NCBI RefSeq assembly: GCF_032452875.1
Contig: NC_083875.1
Location: 71,384,178 to 71,448,177 of the forward strand
DNA: 64,000 nucleotides
Source of the DNA: Bos javanicus
Lineage: Eukaryota; Chordata; Mammalia; Artiodactyla; Bovidae
Reading direction: 5' to 3'
Numbering within the stretch: position 1 is the stretch's first letter; every line of letters begins with the position of its first letter. Under the pieces are notes generated by a model. The model searched no databases, was not told the DNA's origin, and worked only from the letters and a program-made list of their open reading frames with translations. The translations under genes were made by a program, and so were the position numbers. Positions 31,698 to 43,409 of the stretch are shown here, one piece after another.

Positions 31698-32046
31698 CCT
31701 TCTTGCTGTGTCCTCACGTGGCAGGGAGAGAGAGAAAAAAAGAGAGGGTCTCAGAGTTCTGGTCTCTCTGCTTCTTCTTTTAAGAACATTTAGATAAGGT
31801 CATGAGGGGGCCCCACCCTCATGACCTCATCTAAATCTAATTACCTCCCAAAGCCCATCATATTGGAGGTTGTGTGAGTGATAGTCACTCAGTTGTGTCC
31901 AACTCTTTGCAACCCCATGGACTGTAGCCTGCCAGGCTCCTCTGTTCATGGAATTCTCCAGGCAAGAATACTTGAGTGGGTTACCATCTCTTTAGGGCTT
32001 CAGTATATGGATTTTTGGAGGACAAAAACATTCAGTCCATAGCACC
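31698..32046 (-). mobile_element. MLT1-like (MaLR) LTR, split by a Bov-tA fragment
   Basis: Antisense LTR pattern: cttgctgtgtcctcacgtgg, aaggtcatgagggggcccca, ctaattacctcccaaagccc, and after the SINE cttcagtatatggatttttg ... cattcagtccatagca. Old non-coding LTR remnant; BovB abuts its left end. Confidence 0.7.
31872..31995 (-). mobile_element. 5'-truncated Bov-tA fragment
   Basis: The tail and part of the A unit (tagtcactcagttgtgtcca ... gagtgggttaccatctct) without the tRNA head; it lies within the LTR. Confidence 0.87.
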
Positions 32047-33341
32047 TTGGAACTTCTTTCAGCCTTATATCATCACTTGCTGGAGGGAGAGAGGCAGCAG
32101 GGGTGATGATACTGGGAGCATTATGGTTTCTGCGAAGAACTTCTCTTTTAAAAAAAAACTCTCAACCAAACCATCACGATTAATCCCTGTCTTAAGTGTG
32201 TCTCTTAATTGCACCAAAACACACTTTAAAATGGGCAGGTCTTATCCCTGGAATGTACTCTTCGGATTAGGATCAATTTTAGACATATCATTTCTTTAGC
32301 TAAAGTGAAGGGAAAACAAATTTTATTTGATCTTCCTTAAGATCTTTCCTCTCTTACTTCTCCTGCCATCAAATTCTTACCTCAACTGAAAGGCCATGTT
32401 AAGTGCAAGGCAAATTCTTTATCTCTTTGCATAGAGATTAGCAATCTCTGGGTGATGGAAGTCTCAAGTGACTGACTGCTGCCAGTGTGAGATGTGTGAC
32501 CTTATGAAAATGCTATGCTTTCTGGGTTTCAGTCCTTCATCTCTACAATCATAGGTTATCCTTGTTATTGAAAATCATGGGTATAAAATCTACTTGAAAT
32601 TGGGAACAAATGTCCAAATTAAAGAGTGACAGGGACTGTATATTGAAGAACCAAACTAAAAATCTTAAAAATAAGTTTACTTTGTATATAAAATATATTT
32701 TTAAAATTTAAACTGTTTTATTGTTAGAATGAACCAAGAATGACGTAAATGGTCATGCCCTTTGGAAGTATGTGGTTTTTCTGGCAAAACTGTCTGTTGG
32801 CATAATACAATAGCCTTCACTTCTTGATTGAGTTTAATCCCACGATTACAAAGAGGTTAATTTTGGGGAAAATATTCAAGAACTTCATTAATTTGTTCAA
32901 GGGCTTCTCTTAATTCAAAGTTACTCAGGTCATTCTTTTTGGAAATTATTTTTATGTCACCCTCTTTATGATTTTCTCTTCTTGCGTTAACCATTGTATT
33001 GCCAGCAGCTCTTCATTTATCAACTGTTTTGCATGTGATTGAGCAGTTCAACACCAATTTGATTCAGTAAGATTTTTTATTTTACTTTTCAACCAGTTAG
33101 CATTGTGGTTGGTATTTATAATGATCAGGGAAAGAGTAGACAACAGAGATGTTGACCCAAAGAGTAAAACTAAACACCAGCACTGAGTGAGGAGGGATGT
33201 TTGAGGTGGCACTCATTTTTAAGTGGAAAATCATTTAGTGAACATTTTCTGATTAAAACCACTTTTGCTTCCTTATATAGCTTGTAGCTTAGTTCCCTGG
33301 ATGATTCATGTTGGGATAATAAGGATCCACTATAGGTTTTA
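32047..33341. other. AT-rich, mostly single-copy stretch
   Basis: A possible MIR remnant at about 32490-32570 (gtgtgaccttatgaaaatgc). Otherwise no gene or repeat recognised over 1.3 kb. Confidence 0.5.
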
Positions 33342-33569
33342 GAGAGGCTTCCCAAGTGGCTCTAGTGATAAAGAACCCATCTGCCAATGCAGGAGACATA
33401 AAAGATATGGGTTCAATTCCTGGGTCAGGAAGACCCCCTGGAGAAGGGGAAGACAACCCACTCCAGTATTCTTGCCTGCAGAATCCAATGGACAGAGGAG
33501 TCTGGCAGACTACAGCCCATATGGTCATAAAGAGTCCGAAACCACTGGGGCGATTTAGCACACACACAC
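33342..33569 (+). mobile_element. Bov-tA SINE
   Basis: A full Bov-tA ending in (CA)5, flanked by ATAGGTTTTA (33332-33341 and 33570-33579). Confidence 0.94.
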
Positions 33570-33689
33570 ATAGGTTTTAAAATTTGAAACACATTATGGT
33601 CATTCCTCTTACATTTGACATGGTTAAGACAAAGTGGGAGTTGTATGAATAACACATCTTGCTTGCTTTTTTAACCAAAAAAAGTACGA

Positions 33690-34062
33690 AATAATAAATA
33701 TCATGTGATATTTCTTATATGCGGAATCTAAAAAAGGGTACAAATGAACTTATCTATAAAACAGAAATAGAGTCACGGACATAGAAAACAAGCATGGCTA
33801 CCAGGTAATAAGGAGAGGAGGGATAAATTGGGAGACTGGGATTAACAGATACATGCTACTATATGTAAAACAGATAACCAATAAGGACCTATTATATAGC
33901 ACAGGTAGCTCTACTTAATACTCTATAAAAACCTATGTGGAGAAAGAATCTAAAAGAAGAGCGGATATGTTTATATGTATAACTGATTCACTTTGTTGTA
34001 CAGCAGAAACTAACATAAGATTGTAAATCAATTGTACTCCAACAAAAATTTTTAAAAATACA
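33690..34062 (+). mobile_element. Ruminant L1 3' region, sense
   Basis: L1_BT 3'UTR: gcggaatctaaaaaagggta, ggacctattatatagcacag, ttgttgtacagcagaaacta, ccaacaaaaatttttaaaaa tail. Confidence 0.88.
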
Positions 34063-34349
34063 TATTTAACATTTTTCTAAGACCTAACTAGGAGCAGTCT
34101 GCACCTACATGAATGTAAACTCCCTGGGACATTTTCCCATCTTGATAAATCCAGAAGTAAGAATTCAAGTTCTTGACACAGGCAACATGCCCAGCAAATG
34201 CTAGCTGACTATACTAAGGTGGAAGCATGAGAGGGATTCTTTCACTAAATAGTTATGTGATCGTGATCATCTTTTATTTTCCCCAAATCTCAACTGCAAA
34301 ATGAAGAAAGGGGACTGAAAAACCTCCAAAACTCATATACAGTTCTAAG

Positions 34350-34797
34350 ATTTTTTTGATGCAGACCAATTTTTTTTTTTTTTTTAATTGAGCTGAGTTT
34401 TCATTGCTGCATGTGGGCTTTTTCTAGTTGTGGTGAGCGGGGGCTACTCTTCACTGTGGAGCACAGGCTCTAGGCACACAGGCTTCAGTAATGCAGCACT
34501 TGGGCTCAGTAGTTGTGGTGCACGGGCTCAGTTGCTCCAAGGCATGTGGAATCTTCCAAGACAAGGCATGTAACTCATATCCCCTGCCTTGGCAGGCATA
34601 TTCTTATCCACTGAACCACCAGGGAAGTCCTGATGTGGGCCATTTTAAAGTCTGTTGAACTTGTTACAACATTGCTTCTGTTTTATATTTTGGATTTTTA
34701 GCCAGGAGGCATGCGGGATCTTAGCTCCCCAACCAGGGATCAAACCCTCACCCCCTGCCTTGAGAAGACGTAACCACTCTACTGCCAGGGAAGTCCC
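34350..34797 (-). mobile_element. CHR-type SINE split by a second SINE
   Basis: The outer element runs 34350-34368 and 34631-34797 (gccattttaaagtctgttga ... ccccaaccagggatcaaacc ... gccagggaagtccc). Flanks aagattttt and aagattctt are consistent with a target duplication. Confidence 0.85.
34369..34630 (-). mobile_element. ART2/CHR-type long-body SINE nested in CHR
   Basis: A T run, then gagctgagttttcattgctg ... gtagttgtggtgcacgggct ... ccaccagggaagtcc. Flanked by TGATGCAGACCA and TGATGTGGGCCA (34357-34368 and 34631-34642). Confidence 0.88.
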
Positions 34798-35432
34798 AAG
34801 ATTCTTTCGCTTAGAGTGAAAAGCAGCCCCCGTACCACTTCACAAAAAGAAAAAGCCACCTGGCATCAAGGTGGCAGCGCTTTTCACTGAGTGGGGAGAT
34901 TTGATACATACCCTGCACAAATAAAGTGCACATTTTAAGAACTTCCCAACACAAAAATGCACAACTGCTGGCTCTTCTCAGGCTGTCGTTTGTTCTTGGA
35001 GAACGGCAAGGACTTAACGTCCTCAAGACTGGTGTGTGTTTTAGTATATGCCCAAAGTTCAGGTCTAACCTAAAGTTTGCTTTGGCCATGACTCTATAGA
35101 GGTGTCAAGCCATTTCTAAGCAGGGGATAAATGGGAAGAAAGCTTTGTAAAACCTCTAGTAACCCAGCTTGTTTGAAGGTTTGGTTGCATCACAGTTGAT
35201 GGGCTAACAATCCTTGTCTTCCACCTGGATCGCTGGATGTTATTGACACGGGGAACATTTCCTCAATGCTTGTCGTTTAACCAACAGGTTGCTGGAATAA
35301 GGAGTTTTGCTTTTTAGACATTTTTGCATACTTTGATTATAGTATCTTGAAGCGAGTTTGGAGGGAAAGATTCTGTAAGCTCTATTTTCTCTCCTTGTAA
35401 AATGCTCCATTTGGCACTTGTTACACATGGTT
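34798..35432. other. Single-copy intergenic stretch
   Basis: No gene or repeat recognised. Confidence 0.5.
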
Positions 35433-35620
35433 TCTGGGCTTCCCAAGTGGAGCAGTAGTAAAGACTCTGCTTGTCAATGCAGGAAACGAAGGAGACGAGG
35501 TTTCAATCCCTGGGTTGGGAAGATCCCCTGGAGAAGGGCATGACAATCCTCTCCAGTATTCTTGCCTGGAAAATCCCACGGACAGAGGCACCTAGTGGGC
35601 TACAGTCCATGGGGTCACAA
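35433..35620 (+). mobile_element. Bov-tA SINE, left arm of an inverted pair
   Basis: The head gggcttcccaagtggagcag, A unit and tail ending at ggggtcacaaagtgtg; the final tail is missing where the next SINE begins. Confidence 0.9.
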
Positions 35621-35847
35621 AGTGTGTATCTGTTAGTTGCTCAGTCTTGTCCGACTCTGCAACCCCATGGACTGTAGCCCACCAGATTCCTTTGTCCATG
35701 GGATTTCCAAGGCAAGAATACTGGAGTGTGTTGCCATTTCCTTCTCCAGGGGATCTTCCCAAACCAAGGATTGAACCTGAACCTGAGTCTCTTATGTCTC
35801 CTGCATTGGCAGGCTCTTCTTTACCACTAACACCACCTGGGAAGCCC
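35621..35847 (-). mobile_element. Bov-tA SINE, right arm of an inverted pair
   Basis: The reverse Bov-tA starts at the end of the previous one (gttagttgctcagtcttgtc) and ends ccacctgggaagccc. The two meet tail to tail with almost no spacer. Confidence 0.92.
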
Positions 35848-35926
35848 TTATTGAAGTATAACTGATTTACAATGTTGTGTTATTTCTACTGTGTAGCAAA
35901 GGGATTCAGTTATACATATACAGATC
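35848..35926 (-). mobile_element. Ruminant L1 3' tail, short
   Basis: ttattgaagtataactgatt ... cagttatacatatacagatc, the extreme 3' end of L1_BT. Confidence 0.75.
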
Positions 35927-36934
35927 CCTAAAATCAACAATAATTTAAGTGCCTCTTAAGATGCACAAAACATTAACATCTTTCATTTGACACATCAGTT
36001 GAGCACCAGCTATGTGTCTAAATCTGGGTTGGGTTCTTTACCTAAACTACACTCGTGGTGCCATCAATCTTACAATACAGATAAAAGTGATTGCCTGAGA
36101 GGCAAACAAGTATATGACTTGGCCTTCTCCTTAGGAAGCTTCAGTTTAGTTGAGAACACAACATTTGCACATATGAAACAATGGCTAAATAAAAAGTATT
36201 ATAGTAAACATCAGCTTTCCAGAACTGTCAAAAGTTAACTCATCCTGGTAAAATAATCTAGTTTTCTGGGTATCTGAGAGATGTCCCTTAAAACATAAGA
36301 TAGTAGCATTAAAGGCAGTTAGTAATCATACTTAGTTCCAAGAGAACAGTTCTTTTAAGACCTACTGGAGTATGTGTATAAGACAGTTTCTATGTTGGGA
36401 TCATTTGTTATTTTATTGTACCTATGTTTTATGGTTTTTCTCTCTCCCCCCTTGTAATTGGTTTGTCAATGTACCTTTTAATTTACTGATGACAAACTAG
36501 CAAAGGTTTGAGAGCAAACTGACTAATTTTATTAGGTCTGGTTGTAAAACATGCAACAAGTTAACCCTATGGATTTCTTCCTTCAGGAAAGAAGGAAGCC
36601 AAAGCAAATGGAAGCCTATGGATTTCTTCCTTCAGGAAAATTCCCCAATCTTTGAATGGACTACTCAGAGACCCTCTCCTCCTTGTTTCAAAACTCCTTA
36701 TCTGATCCTTGCTTTTATTCTGGAAAACTGAGAAATCAAGAAAACTGAGGTGCTAGATAAATGAGGTACATTTCATTTACTATTCTGAACATGATTGAGC
36801 ATTAACATGTGACGGACATGGTTATTGAAGTTATGAATAGGTAGCAGATGAACAATCTCAAGCAATGTAGGGAGAGAAAAGCAGTAATTGTGTAGATATC
36901 TTTCCTCTGGAAAGTAAGGAATCATATTTATTAG
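35927..36934. other. Mostly single-copy stretch with a 25-bp direct repeat
   Basis: CCTATGGATTTCTTCCTTCAGGAAA is present perfectly at 36566-36590 and 36615-36639, a 49-bp period. No gene recognised. Confidence 0.55.
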
Positions 36935-37060
36935 AAGCATCTTAGGCATTATCCTCATTTTTTGAAGGATATATTGAAGCCAAGAGAAGTTAAGCGACTT
37001 GTTCACTTCTGCAAGCTCACACAGAACCAGGTGTAAAATCTGGTCATTTGATCTTAGGTC
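36935..37060 (-). repeat. MIR-like SINE
   Basis: attatcctcattttttgaag ... gaagttaagcgacttgttca ... agctcacacagaaccagg: reverse MIR core. Confidence 0.65.
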
Positions 37061-37199
37061 CAGGTTTGGATTAGTTTTTGTCACAATAAATGACCACTTG
37101 TTTCTGAGTTGAACCAAAGAAAGTATATCTGAGGGCCCAGCCTCAGACATTTACTTACATGACAGAAGGAAAGGAAGGGGAGAGCCCGTGACCGCAACC

Positions 37200-37236
37200 A
37201 CAAACCCCCCCCCCCACCCCCCACACACCCCTCTAA
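37200..37236. repeat. C-rich run (G-rich on the - strand)
   Basis: Runs of C interrupted by single A; four or more C tracts give G-quadruplex potential on the minus strand. Confidence 0.8.
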
Positions 37237-37449
37237 ACCCACTAAGGAGCCTGGAAGTTTGAGCTCCACCTTCTTTTAGAGACTCTCCAGGAAAATCATT
37301 GACCGACTCACATCTCTGGCGGTGGCAGGCCTGGACCTGTGGACCAGCCTTCCAGAGCTGACACCGTACTAAGGAATCACTAGGCTAAAGAAAGAAGGGA
37401 AAGAGGAGCCTTAGAGAAACAGAGGGATTATGGAAGTTGCTTTTGAAAA

Positions 37450-38050
37450 CAATTTTTAAAACTGCTTTATTAGGGTATAATATATATTAGATGAAATTCC
37501 TCTATTTTAAGTATAGAGTTTGATAAATTTTGACAAATATCACATAACCACTTCCAGTATCAAGTAATGTAATATTTCTATTACATCCCAAAGTTCCCTC
37601 ATGCTCCTTTGCAGCCCATTCCCTTTTTCCATCCCAGGTCCAAACAGTCACTGACCTTCTTGCCACTGTAGCTTTGCCTTTTCTAGAATTCCATAAGAAT
37701 GGAACCGTGCAGGTCAGAGTCTTAGGTCTGACTTCTTTCATTAATGTGTTAATATGATGAAATATATGACTTGATTTTCAAATACTAAACGAACATTGAA
37801 TTCCTGGGATGAACTACAGTTGGTCATTGTATATTTTTATCATTAAATTGATGGATTAAACTTGTTAATGCTTTGTAAAGGATTTTGTATCTATGCTCAT
37901 GAGGGATATGAGTATACAGTTTCCTTCTAAAGTAATGCCTTGTAATGTTCTTGTCTGGTTTTGATAACAAGGTAATGCTAGCTTCATGCATTTTGAATTA
38001 GGAAGTATTTTCTCCTCCTCTATTTTCCGGATGAATTTGTGTAGAATTGA
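37450..38050 (-). mobile_element. Old L1M LINE fragments, antisense
   Basis: L1M 3' blocks (agtttgataaattttgacaa; tttctagaattccataagaa), then ORF2-region sequence (cattgaattcctgggatgaa). Reading frames lost. Confidence 0.7.
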
Positions 38051-38061
38051 TATATGCATTA

Positions 38062-38275
38062 CTGTGTATAAAAGAAATAACTAATGAAAAGAGTATAGCA
38101 CAGGAAACTCTACTCAGTGCTCTGTGGTGACTTAAATGTGAAGGAAGTCCAAGGAAGAGTGGATACATGTATGCGTTTATGTACAGCTGATTCACTTTGC
38201 TGTACAGCAGAAACTAACACAACTATTGTACAGCAAATATAGTCCAAAAAAATACTAAGTAACTAAAAAAAGACA
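38062..38275 (+). mobile_element. Ruminant L1 3' region, sense
   Basis: agcacaggaaactctactca, gctgtacagcagaaactaac and an A-rich end. Confidence 0.85.
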
Positions 38276-38383
38276 ATTATTGTTATATTAGGATGGTAGT
38301 GTTTTAAGGACTGGGTTCTCTGAGTGGGTCTTCACTTTATGGTTTCGGATATTGTGTCAACACAGAATAAATAAGAGTGTCTT

Positions 38384-38608
38384 GTGTGTGCTGTGCTAAG
38401 TCTCTTCAGTCGTGTTCAACTCTTTACGACCCCATGGACTGTCATCCACCAGGCTCCTCTGTCCATGGGATTCTCCAGGAAAAAATACTGGAGTGGGTTG
38501 CTATGCCCTCCTCCAGGAGATCTTCCTGACTCAGGGATCGAACCCCCATCTCTTACGTCTCCTGCATTGGCAGGCAGGTTCTTTATCACTAGGGCCACCT
38601 GGGAAGCC
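38384..38608 (-). mobile_element. Bov-tA SINE
   Basis: A full reverse Bov-tA with tail cttcagtcgtgttcaactct and head gggccacctgggaagccc. Confidence 0.93.
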
Positions 38609-38844
38609 CAAGAGGATCTTATAAAAAGCCAAAACAAAGTGATTTTCAATATTTTCACTACCAACGACCCATTTTACTTTTTATACCTTCTACAAAGCAA
38701 GGTTTAAGAGATACCTTATGCATCAATTATTTTTAGTTAATACAAGTTAATCTGAGACATGCCACAGCCAGTTAGAGTTTCTTGTTAGAATAAACTATCT
38801 GGTTGGATTTTGTATAATATCACTAAAAGAAAAAGTCATACTAA

Positions 38845-39050
38845 GCACTTATCAAGAACTGATTGTGAGCGAGGCATTGTTCTAAGTGCCTTCCTTGCAT
38901 CAGATCAGGTAAGCTTCACAGCCATCATGTGAAATACACACTGTGGTCATCAGTACCTTGCTGATGAGGAAATGAGTGGCTAGGACAAGGCTCCACAGCT
39001 AGTGAGTTGTGCTGCACTGAATTTAAGGCAGTCTGACTCCAGATTCTGAA
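38845..39050 (-). repeat. MIR SINE
   Basis: Reverse MIR: aggcattgttctaagtgcct, tgaggaaatgagtggctagg, cacagctagtgagttg, ggcagtctgactccaga. Confidence 0.78.
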
Positions 39051-39393
39051 CTCTGAAACCTTTATAATGCAGAGTTGACACCTGAATTGGATCATGTGGT
39101 TACCTGAGTGTAAATAAATGAATGATCATCCTTAGGCTTTCTGAAATAATGAAAATAGCACACAGACATCCATTACTGCTTTGGGGTCACCTAAGCAGAA
39201 GTCTCTGCTTTAAAATTTAGATACCAATTAGCATCCTGAGCTTTGCTTTGGATGACTGAGTGCATACTCCACAGCATCTTTAAGGAACCCAAAGAACGCT
39301 AAGAGACAACCCTGATGTAACTGGTAATAAACAGAAACGGGGGCAACCTTCCCCAGTGTTCTCGTAACCTAACCAGAATTTTGTTTGAAAATG
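39051..39393. other. Single-copy intergenic stretch
   Basis: No gene or repeat recognised. Confidence 0.5.
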
Positions 39394-39405
39394 ACTGGGC
39401 TTATT

Positions 39406-40144
39406 TTCTAGATTCCACATGTATGTGTTAATATACGATATTTGTTTTTCTGACTTCTCTCTGTTTGACACTCTCTAGTTCCATCCACATCTCTACAAAT
39501 GACCTAATTTTGTTCCTTTGTATGGCTGAGTAATATTCCATTGTATATATGTATCACATCTTCTTTATTCATTCCTCTGTGATGGTCTTATTTGCAAAAC
39601 AGAAGCAGAGACATAGGCATAGAGAATAAATATACGGATACCAAGAGGAAAGGGGAGGCGGGAGGAATTAGAAGATTGGGATGAACACATATACACTATT
39701 GACACTTTGTATAAAATAGATAACTAATGAGAACCTACTGTATAGCACGGGGAATTCTACTTAATGCACTGTGGTGACCTGAATGAAAAAGAAATCCCAA
39801 AGGGAAGGGATATATGCATGTGTGCGTGCTAAATTGCTTCAGTTGTGTCTGACTCTGCGACCATGTAGACTGTAGCCCACCAGGCTCCTCTGTCCATGGG
39901 GATTCTCCAGGCAAGAATGCTGGAATGGGTTGTCAGTCTCACCCCCGGGGAATCTTCCTGACTCAGTGATCAAAGCTGCATCTCTTATGTTTTCTGCATT
40001 GGCAGATGGGGTTCTTTACCACTAGTGCCAGCTGGGAAGCCCAGATATATGTCTACGTATGGCCATTCCGTTTTGCTGTACAGTAGAATCTCATACAACA
40101 CTGTAAAGCAACTATACTCCAATAAAAATTATTTTTAAAAAAGA
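39406..40144 (+). mobile_element. Ruminant L1 with 5' inversion, hosting a Bov-tA
   Basis: From 39406 to about 39581 the L1_BT sequence is antisense (gctgagtaatattccattgt). From about 39582 it is sense (acagaagcagagacatagg ... atagcacggggaattctact ... actatactccaataaaaatt). It ends in an A tail and is flanked by ACTGGGCTTATT and ACTGGGCTTGTT (39394-39405 and 40145-40156). This is a twin-priming insertion. Confidence 0.88.
39817..40043 (-). mobile_element. Bov-tA SINE inside L1_BT
   Basis: A full reverse Bov-tA flanked by GATATATG (39809-39816 and 40044-40051) in the sense part of the L1. Confidence 0.92.
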
Positions 40145-40156
40145 ACTGGGCTTGTT

Positions 40157-40889
40157 TAAAAGAGAAAACACCTCACCCAATGGTCTATTAACCTGCAAAT
40201 ATGTATTTAGGGACATTTGAAGTTGTTCTATTTACCTAATCATTACTAATGGCTACTTTGGATCTATGACAGCTCAACGTGTAAATATGGCTCTTAGACA
40301 TTTCTCAAGGTATGATACTGGCCCAGTAGACCAGAACAGCTTCTTAAGAGAACAGGATTTCCTTGAAGCAAAATCTGAATATCAAACACAGCTCAGGAGG
40401 CTTTAGGAGTTTCTTAGTGGGTCATTTTGAACTGCTTCTCCTCGAGCTAAATGCCAAAATTTACCAGGAAATTTGGGTCCCACTAAGATCTGAACATTGA
40501 CAAACCTAAAAGTCAAACACTGATTTTTAGAAAATGAAAACAGGGTCAGCACAATTCTTCATGGGCAATAAATAGATAATAAGCAAAGAGACATAATTCA
40601 AAAAGAGTCTGTGCGGCCAAACCAAATAGACTAGGTAGGAAAGTTATGATAGTTCTGATTACTAAATAGTACACTAGAAATTGCTGATATTGTTCAGAGG
40701 GAACGCAGATGTTATTCCAATATATTATAGTGTATTGAGAAATGATTACTGGTGATGCTCACCGCTGATGCATTTCTGGGGATCCTAACATCTTCCAAAG
40801 AATCGCCTGCCCTTCTCTGCTGTGCCAATGAGGCATAGTTTCCATGGCCCTGCTCTGATCCCGTGCTAGTTGGACCAGATTCAACAAAG
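40157..40889. other. Single-copy intergenic stretch
   Basis: No gene or repeat recognised. Confidence 0.5.
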
Positions 40890-41108
40890 TGGAGATTCCC
40901 AGGTGGTGCAGTGGTAAAGAATCCGCCTGCCAATGCAGGAAATGCAAGAGATGCAGGTTCAATCTCTGGGTCAGGAAGATCCCCTGGAGTAGGAAATGGC
41001 AACCTACTTCAGTATTCTTGCCTGGGAAATCCCATGGACAGAGGAGCCTGGCAGACTACAGTCAATGGGGTTTCAAAGAGTTGGACACGACAGAGTATGC
41101 ATGTGCGC
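40890..41108 (+). mobile_element. Bov-tA SINE
   Basis: The head gagattcccaggtggtgcag, B-box ggttcaatctc, A unit and the tail gttggacacgacagagtatg. Confidence 0.92.
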
Positions 41109-41127
41109 AAAGTGCCACAAACTGGGG

Positions 41128-41500
41128 ACCTTAAAAAAACAGAATTTTTTTTCTGTTACGTTCCGGAGGCCAGAAGTATGAAATCAATGAGCAGGGCTGT
41201 GCTCCTTCTGAAATCTGCAGGGGAGGAGGTTTCCCTGACTCTTCCAGCTCCTGGTGCTGCCAACAGTCCTTGGGCATCCTTGGATTCAGATGCATCACTC
41301 CAGTCTCTGCCTCTGTCATCTCATGGCCTTCTCTCCTCATGGGGGTGTGTGTGTGTGTGTGTGTATGGGTGTGTGTGTGTGTGTGTGATTACATGGCCTT
41401 CCCTGTCTGAATCTCCCTCTGCCCTTCTTTTGAGGACACCAGTCATGTTACATTAAGGACTCACCCTAATCCAGTATGTTCTTAATGAATTACATCCTCA
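41128..41500 (-). mobile_element. MLT1-like (MaLR) LTR with internal (TG)n
   Basis: Antisense LTR pattern: ttccggaggccagaagtatg, ttctgaaatctgcaggggag, tctgcccttcttttgaggac, accagtcatgttacattaag. A (TG)n run at 41343-41388 interrupts it. Non-coding. Confidence 0.72.
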
Positions 41501-41930
41501 AAACCCCTGTTTCTACCTGTGCCTGTACCTCTCATCTGTTCCTCACCATATATTCTCTCCTATTATTGGCTGGTACTATTCTCTGTATGTCTTGCCTCCC
41601 TAATTTTACTGTAAACTCTTTGACTGGTAAATAATTTTTACTCAAACTCCACAAAGCACTGGAAATAGTGACATGATATCAGTGGCCCCTTCTAATCTTA
41701 GAGCAACTTTATACTTTTCAAAGTTCTTTCCTATACATCATCAAACATGATTCTGTCAATATCCCTGTGGATAGCTGGCATTATCCTAGTTTTATGTCCA
41801 CGGGAATTAAGATGCACAGAGCGGTGGTGAGACATGTGGCTTGGGCTCAGCCAAGGCAACTTTTGTTGAAAAATGTCTCTTCCCTCCCCCTCATTCCCTA
41901 TAAATTGATTTTTAATGAGTCAAGAGTCTC
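41501..41930. other. Intergenic stretch, possibly an L2 remnant
   Basis: 41505-41640 faintly resembles an L2 3' end (attttactgtaaactctttg). The rest is unrecognised. Confidence 0.35.
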
Positions 41931-42229
41931 TTTGGGGGCTAAAAAAAAAACCCTCTCCTTGGATGTTGCAAAGCACCCGAGCCCATGTTCCACAGCTATT
42001 GAGCCTGTGCTCTAGAGGCAGGAAGCTGCAACCCCTGAGTCCATGTGCCACAACCCCTGAAGCCCAAGTGCCCAAGAGCCTGTGGTCTACAAGAAGGGAA
42101 GTCACCACAATGAGAAGCTCATGCACCGCAGCTAGAGAGTAGCCATGGCTTGCCACACTTAGAGAAAAGTCCTTGCAGCAACAAAGACCCAGCACAGGCA
42201 AAAATGAAATAAATAAAATTATATATATA
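41931..42229 (+). mobile_element. 5'-truncated ART2-type SINE body
   Basis: The long body without the tRNA head: ccacaacccctgaagcccaa, caatgagaagctcatgcacc, gcaacaaagacccagcacag, then A/T-rich tail. Confidence 0.85.
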
Positions 42230-42490
42230 ATTCTCCATACTCTGAAGGCAAAGTGAGGAAGAAAGTGAGATATGTATAAACCCAAGGTCTCCCTGTTCCA
42301 CTGGCACAGCATTTGGAAGAAAGTTGCAAAGCCACCCAACCCTCCTTCTGTTTTCTTGAGCACCTCCCACCCTTTTCCTCCAGCATAACAATGGAAAACC
42401 TCAACTTTCTTAGACTTCTAACCCACCCCCTACCCTCTCAGTCTAAGAAGTAGCTGCTCCTCCTCTTTTTTTTTCTTAATAATAAGTATC
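42230..42490. other. Single-copy intergenic stretch
   Basis: Contains a T run near 42467. No gene recognised. Confidence 0.45.
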
Positions 42491-43409
42491 CAAATAGGAA
42501 AAGGAATACATCAAGGCTGTATATTGTCACCCTGCTTATTTAGCTTATATGCAGAGTAGATCATGAGAAACACTGGGCTAGAGGAAGCACAAGCTGGAAT
42601 CAAGATTGCTGGAAGAAATATCAATAACTTCAGATATGCAGATGACACCATCCTTATGGCAGAAAGTGAAGAAGAACCAAAGAGCCTCTTGATGAAAGTA
42701 AAAGAGGAGAGTGAAAAAGTTGGCTTAAAGCTCAACATACAGAAAATTAAGATCATGGCATCTGGTCCCATCACTTCATGGCAAATAGATGGGGAAACAG
42801 TAGAAACAGTGGCTGACTTTATTTTTCTGGGCTCCAAAATCACTGCAGATAATGATTGCAGCCATGAAATTAAAAGACGCTTACTCCTTGGAAGAAAAGT
42901 TATGACCAACCTAGATAGCGTATTCAAAAGCAGAGACATTACTTTGCCAACAAAGGTCCATCTAGTCAAGGCTATGGTTTTTCCAGTGGTCGTGTATGGA
43001 TGTGGGAATTGGACTGTGAAGAAAGCTGAGCACCAAAGAATTGGTGCTTTTGAACTGTGGTGTTGGAGAAGACTCGAGAGTCCCTTGGACTGCAAGGAGA
43101 TCCACCCAGTCCATCCTAAAGGAGATCAGTCCTGGGTGTACATTGGAAGGACTGATGTGGAAGCTGAAACTCCAATATTTTGGCCACCTGATGTGAAGAG
43201 CTGACTCATTGGAAAAGACCGTGATGCTGGGAAAGATTGAGGGCAGGAGGAAAAGGGAATGACAGGGGATGAGATGGCTGGATGGCATCACCAACTCGAT
43301 GGACATGGGTTTGGGTAAACTCCAGGGGTTGGTGATGGACAGGGAGGCCTGGCATGCTGTGGTTCATGGGGTCGCAAAGAGTCGGACACGACTGAGCGAC
43401 TGAACTGAG
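42491..43409 (+). mobile_element. BovB LINE, 5'-truncated, partial reverse transcriptase
   Basis: 919 bp from the GCILSP block of the reverse transcriptase to the 3' end. A frame of 213 codons (42563-43204) contains FRYADDTILMA. An in-frame TAG replaces tyrosine-like sequence just upstream of that frame (cagagtagatcatg), and the CTCGAG frameshift is at 43073-43078. Flanked by TAAGTATC (42483-42490 and 43410-43417). Confidence 0.93.
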
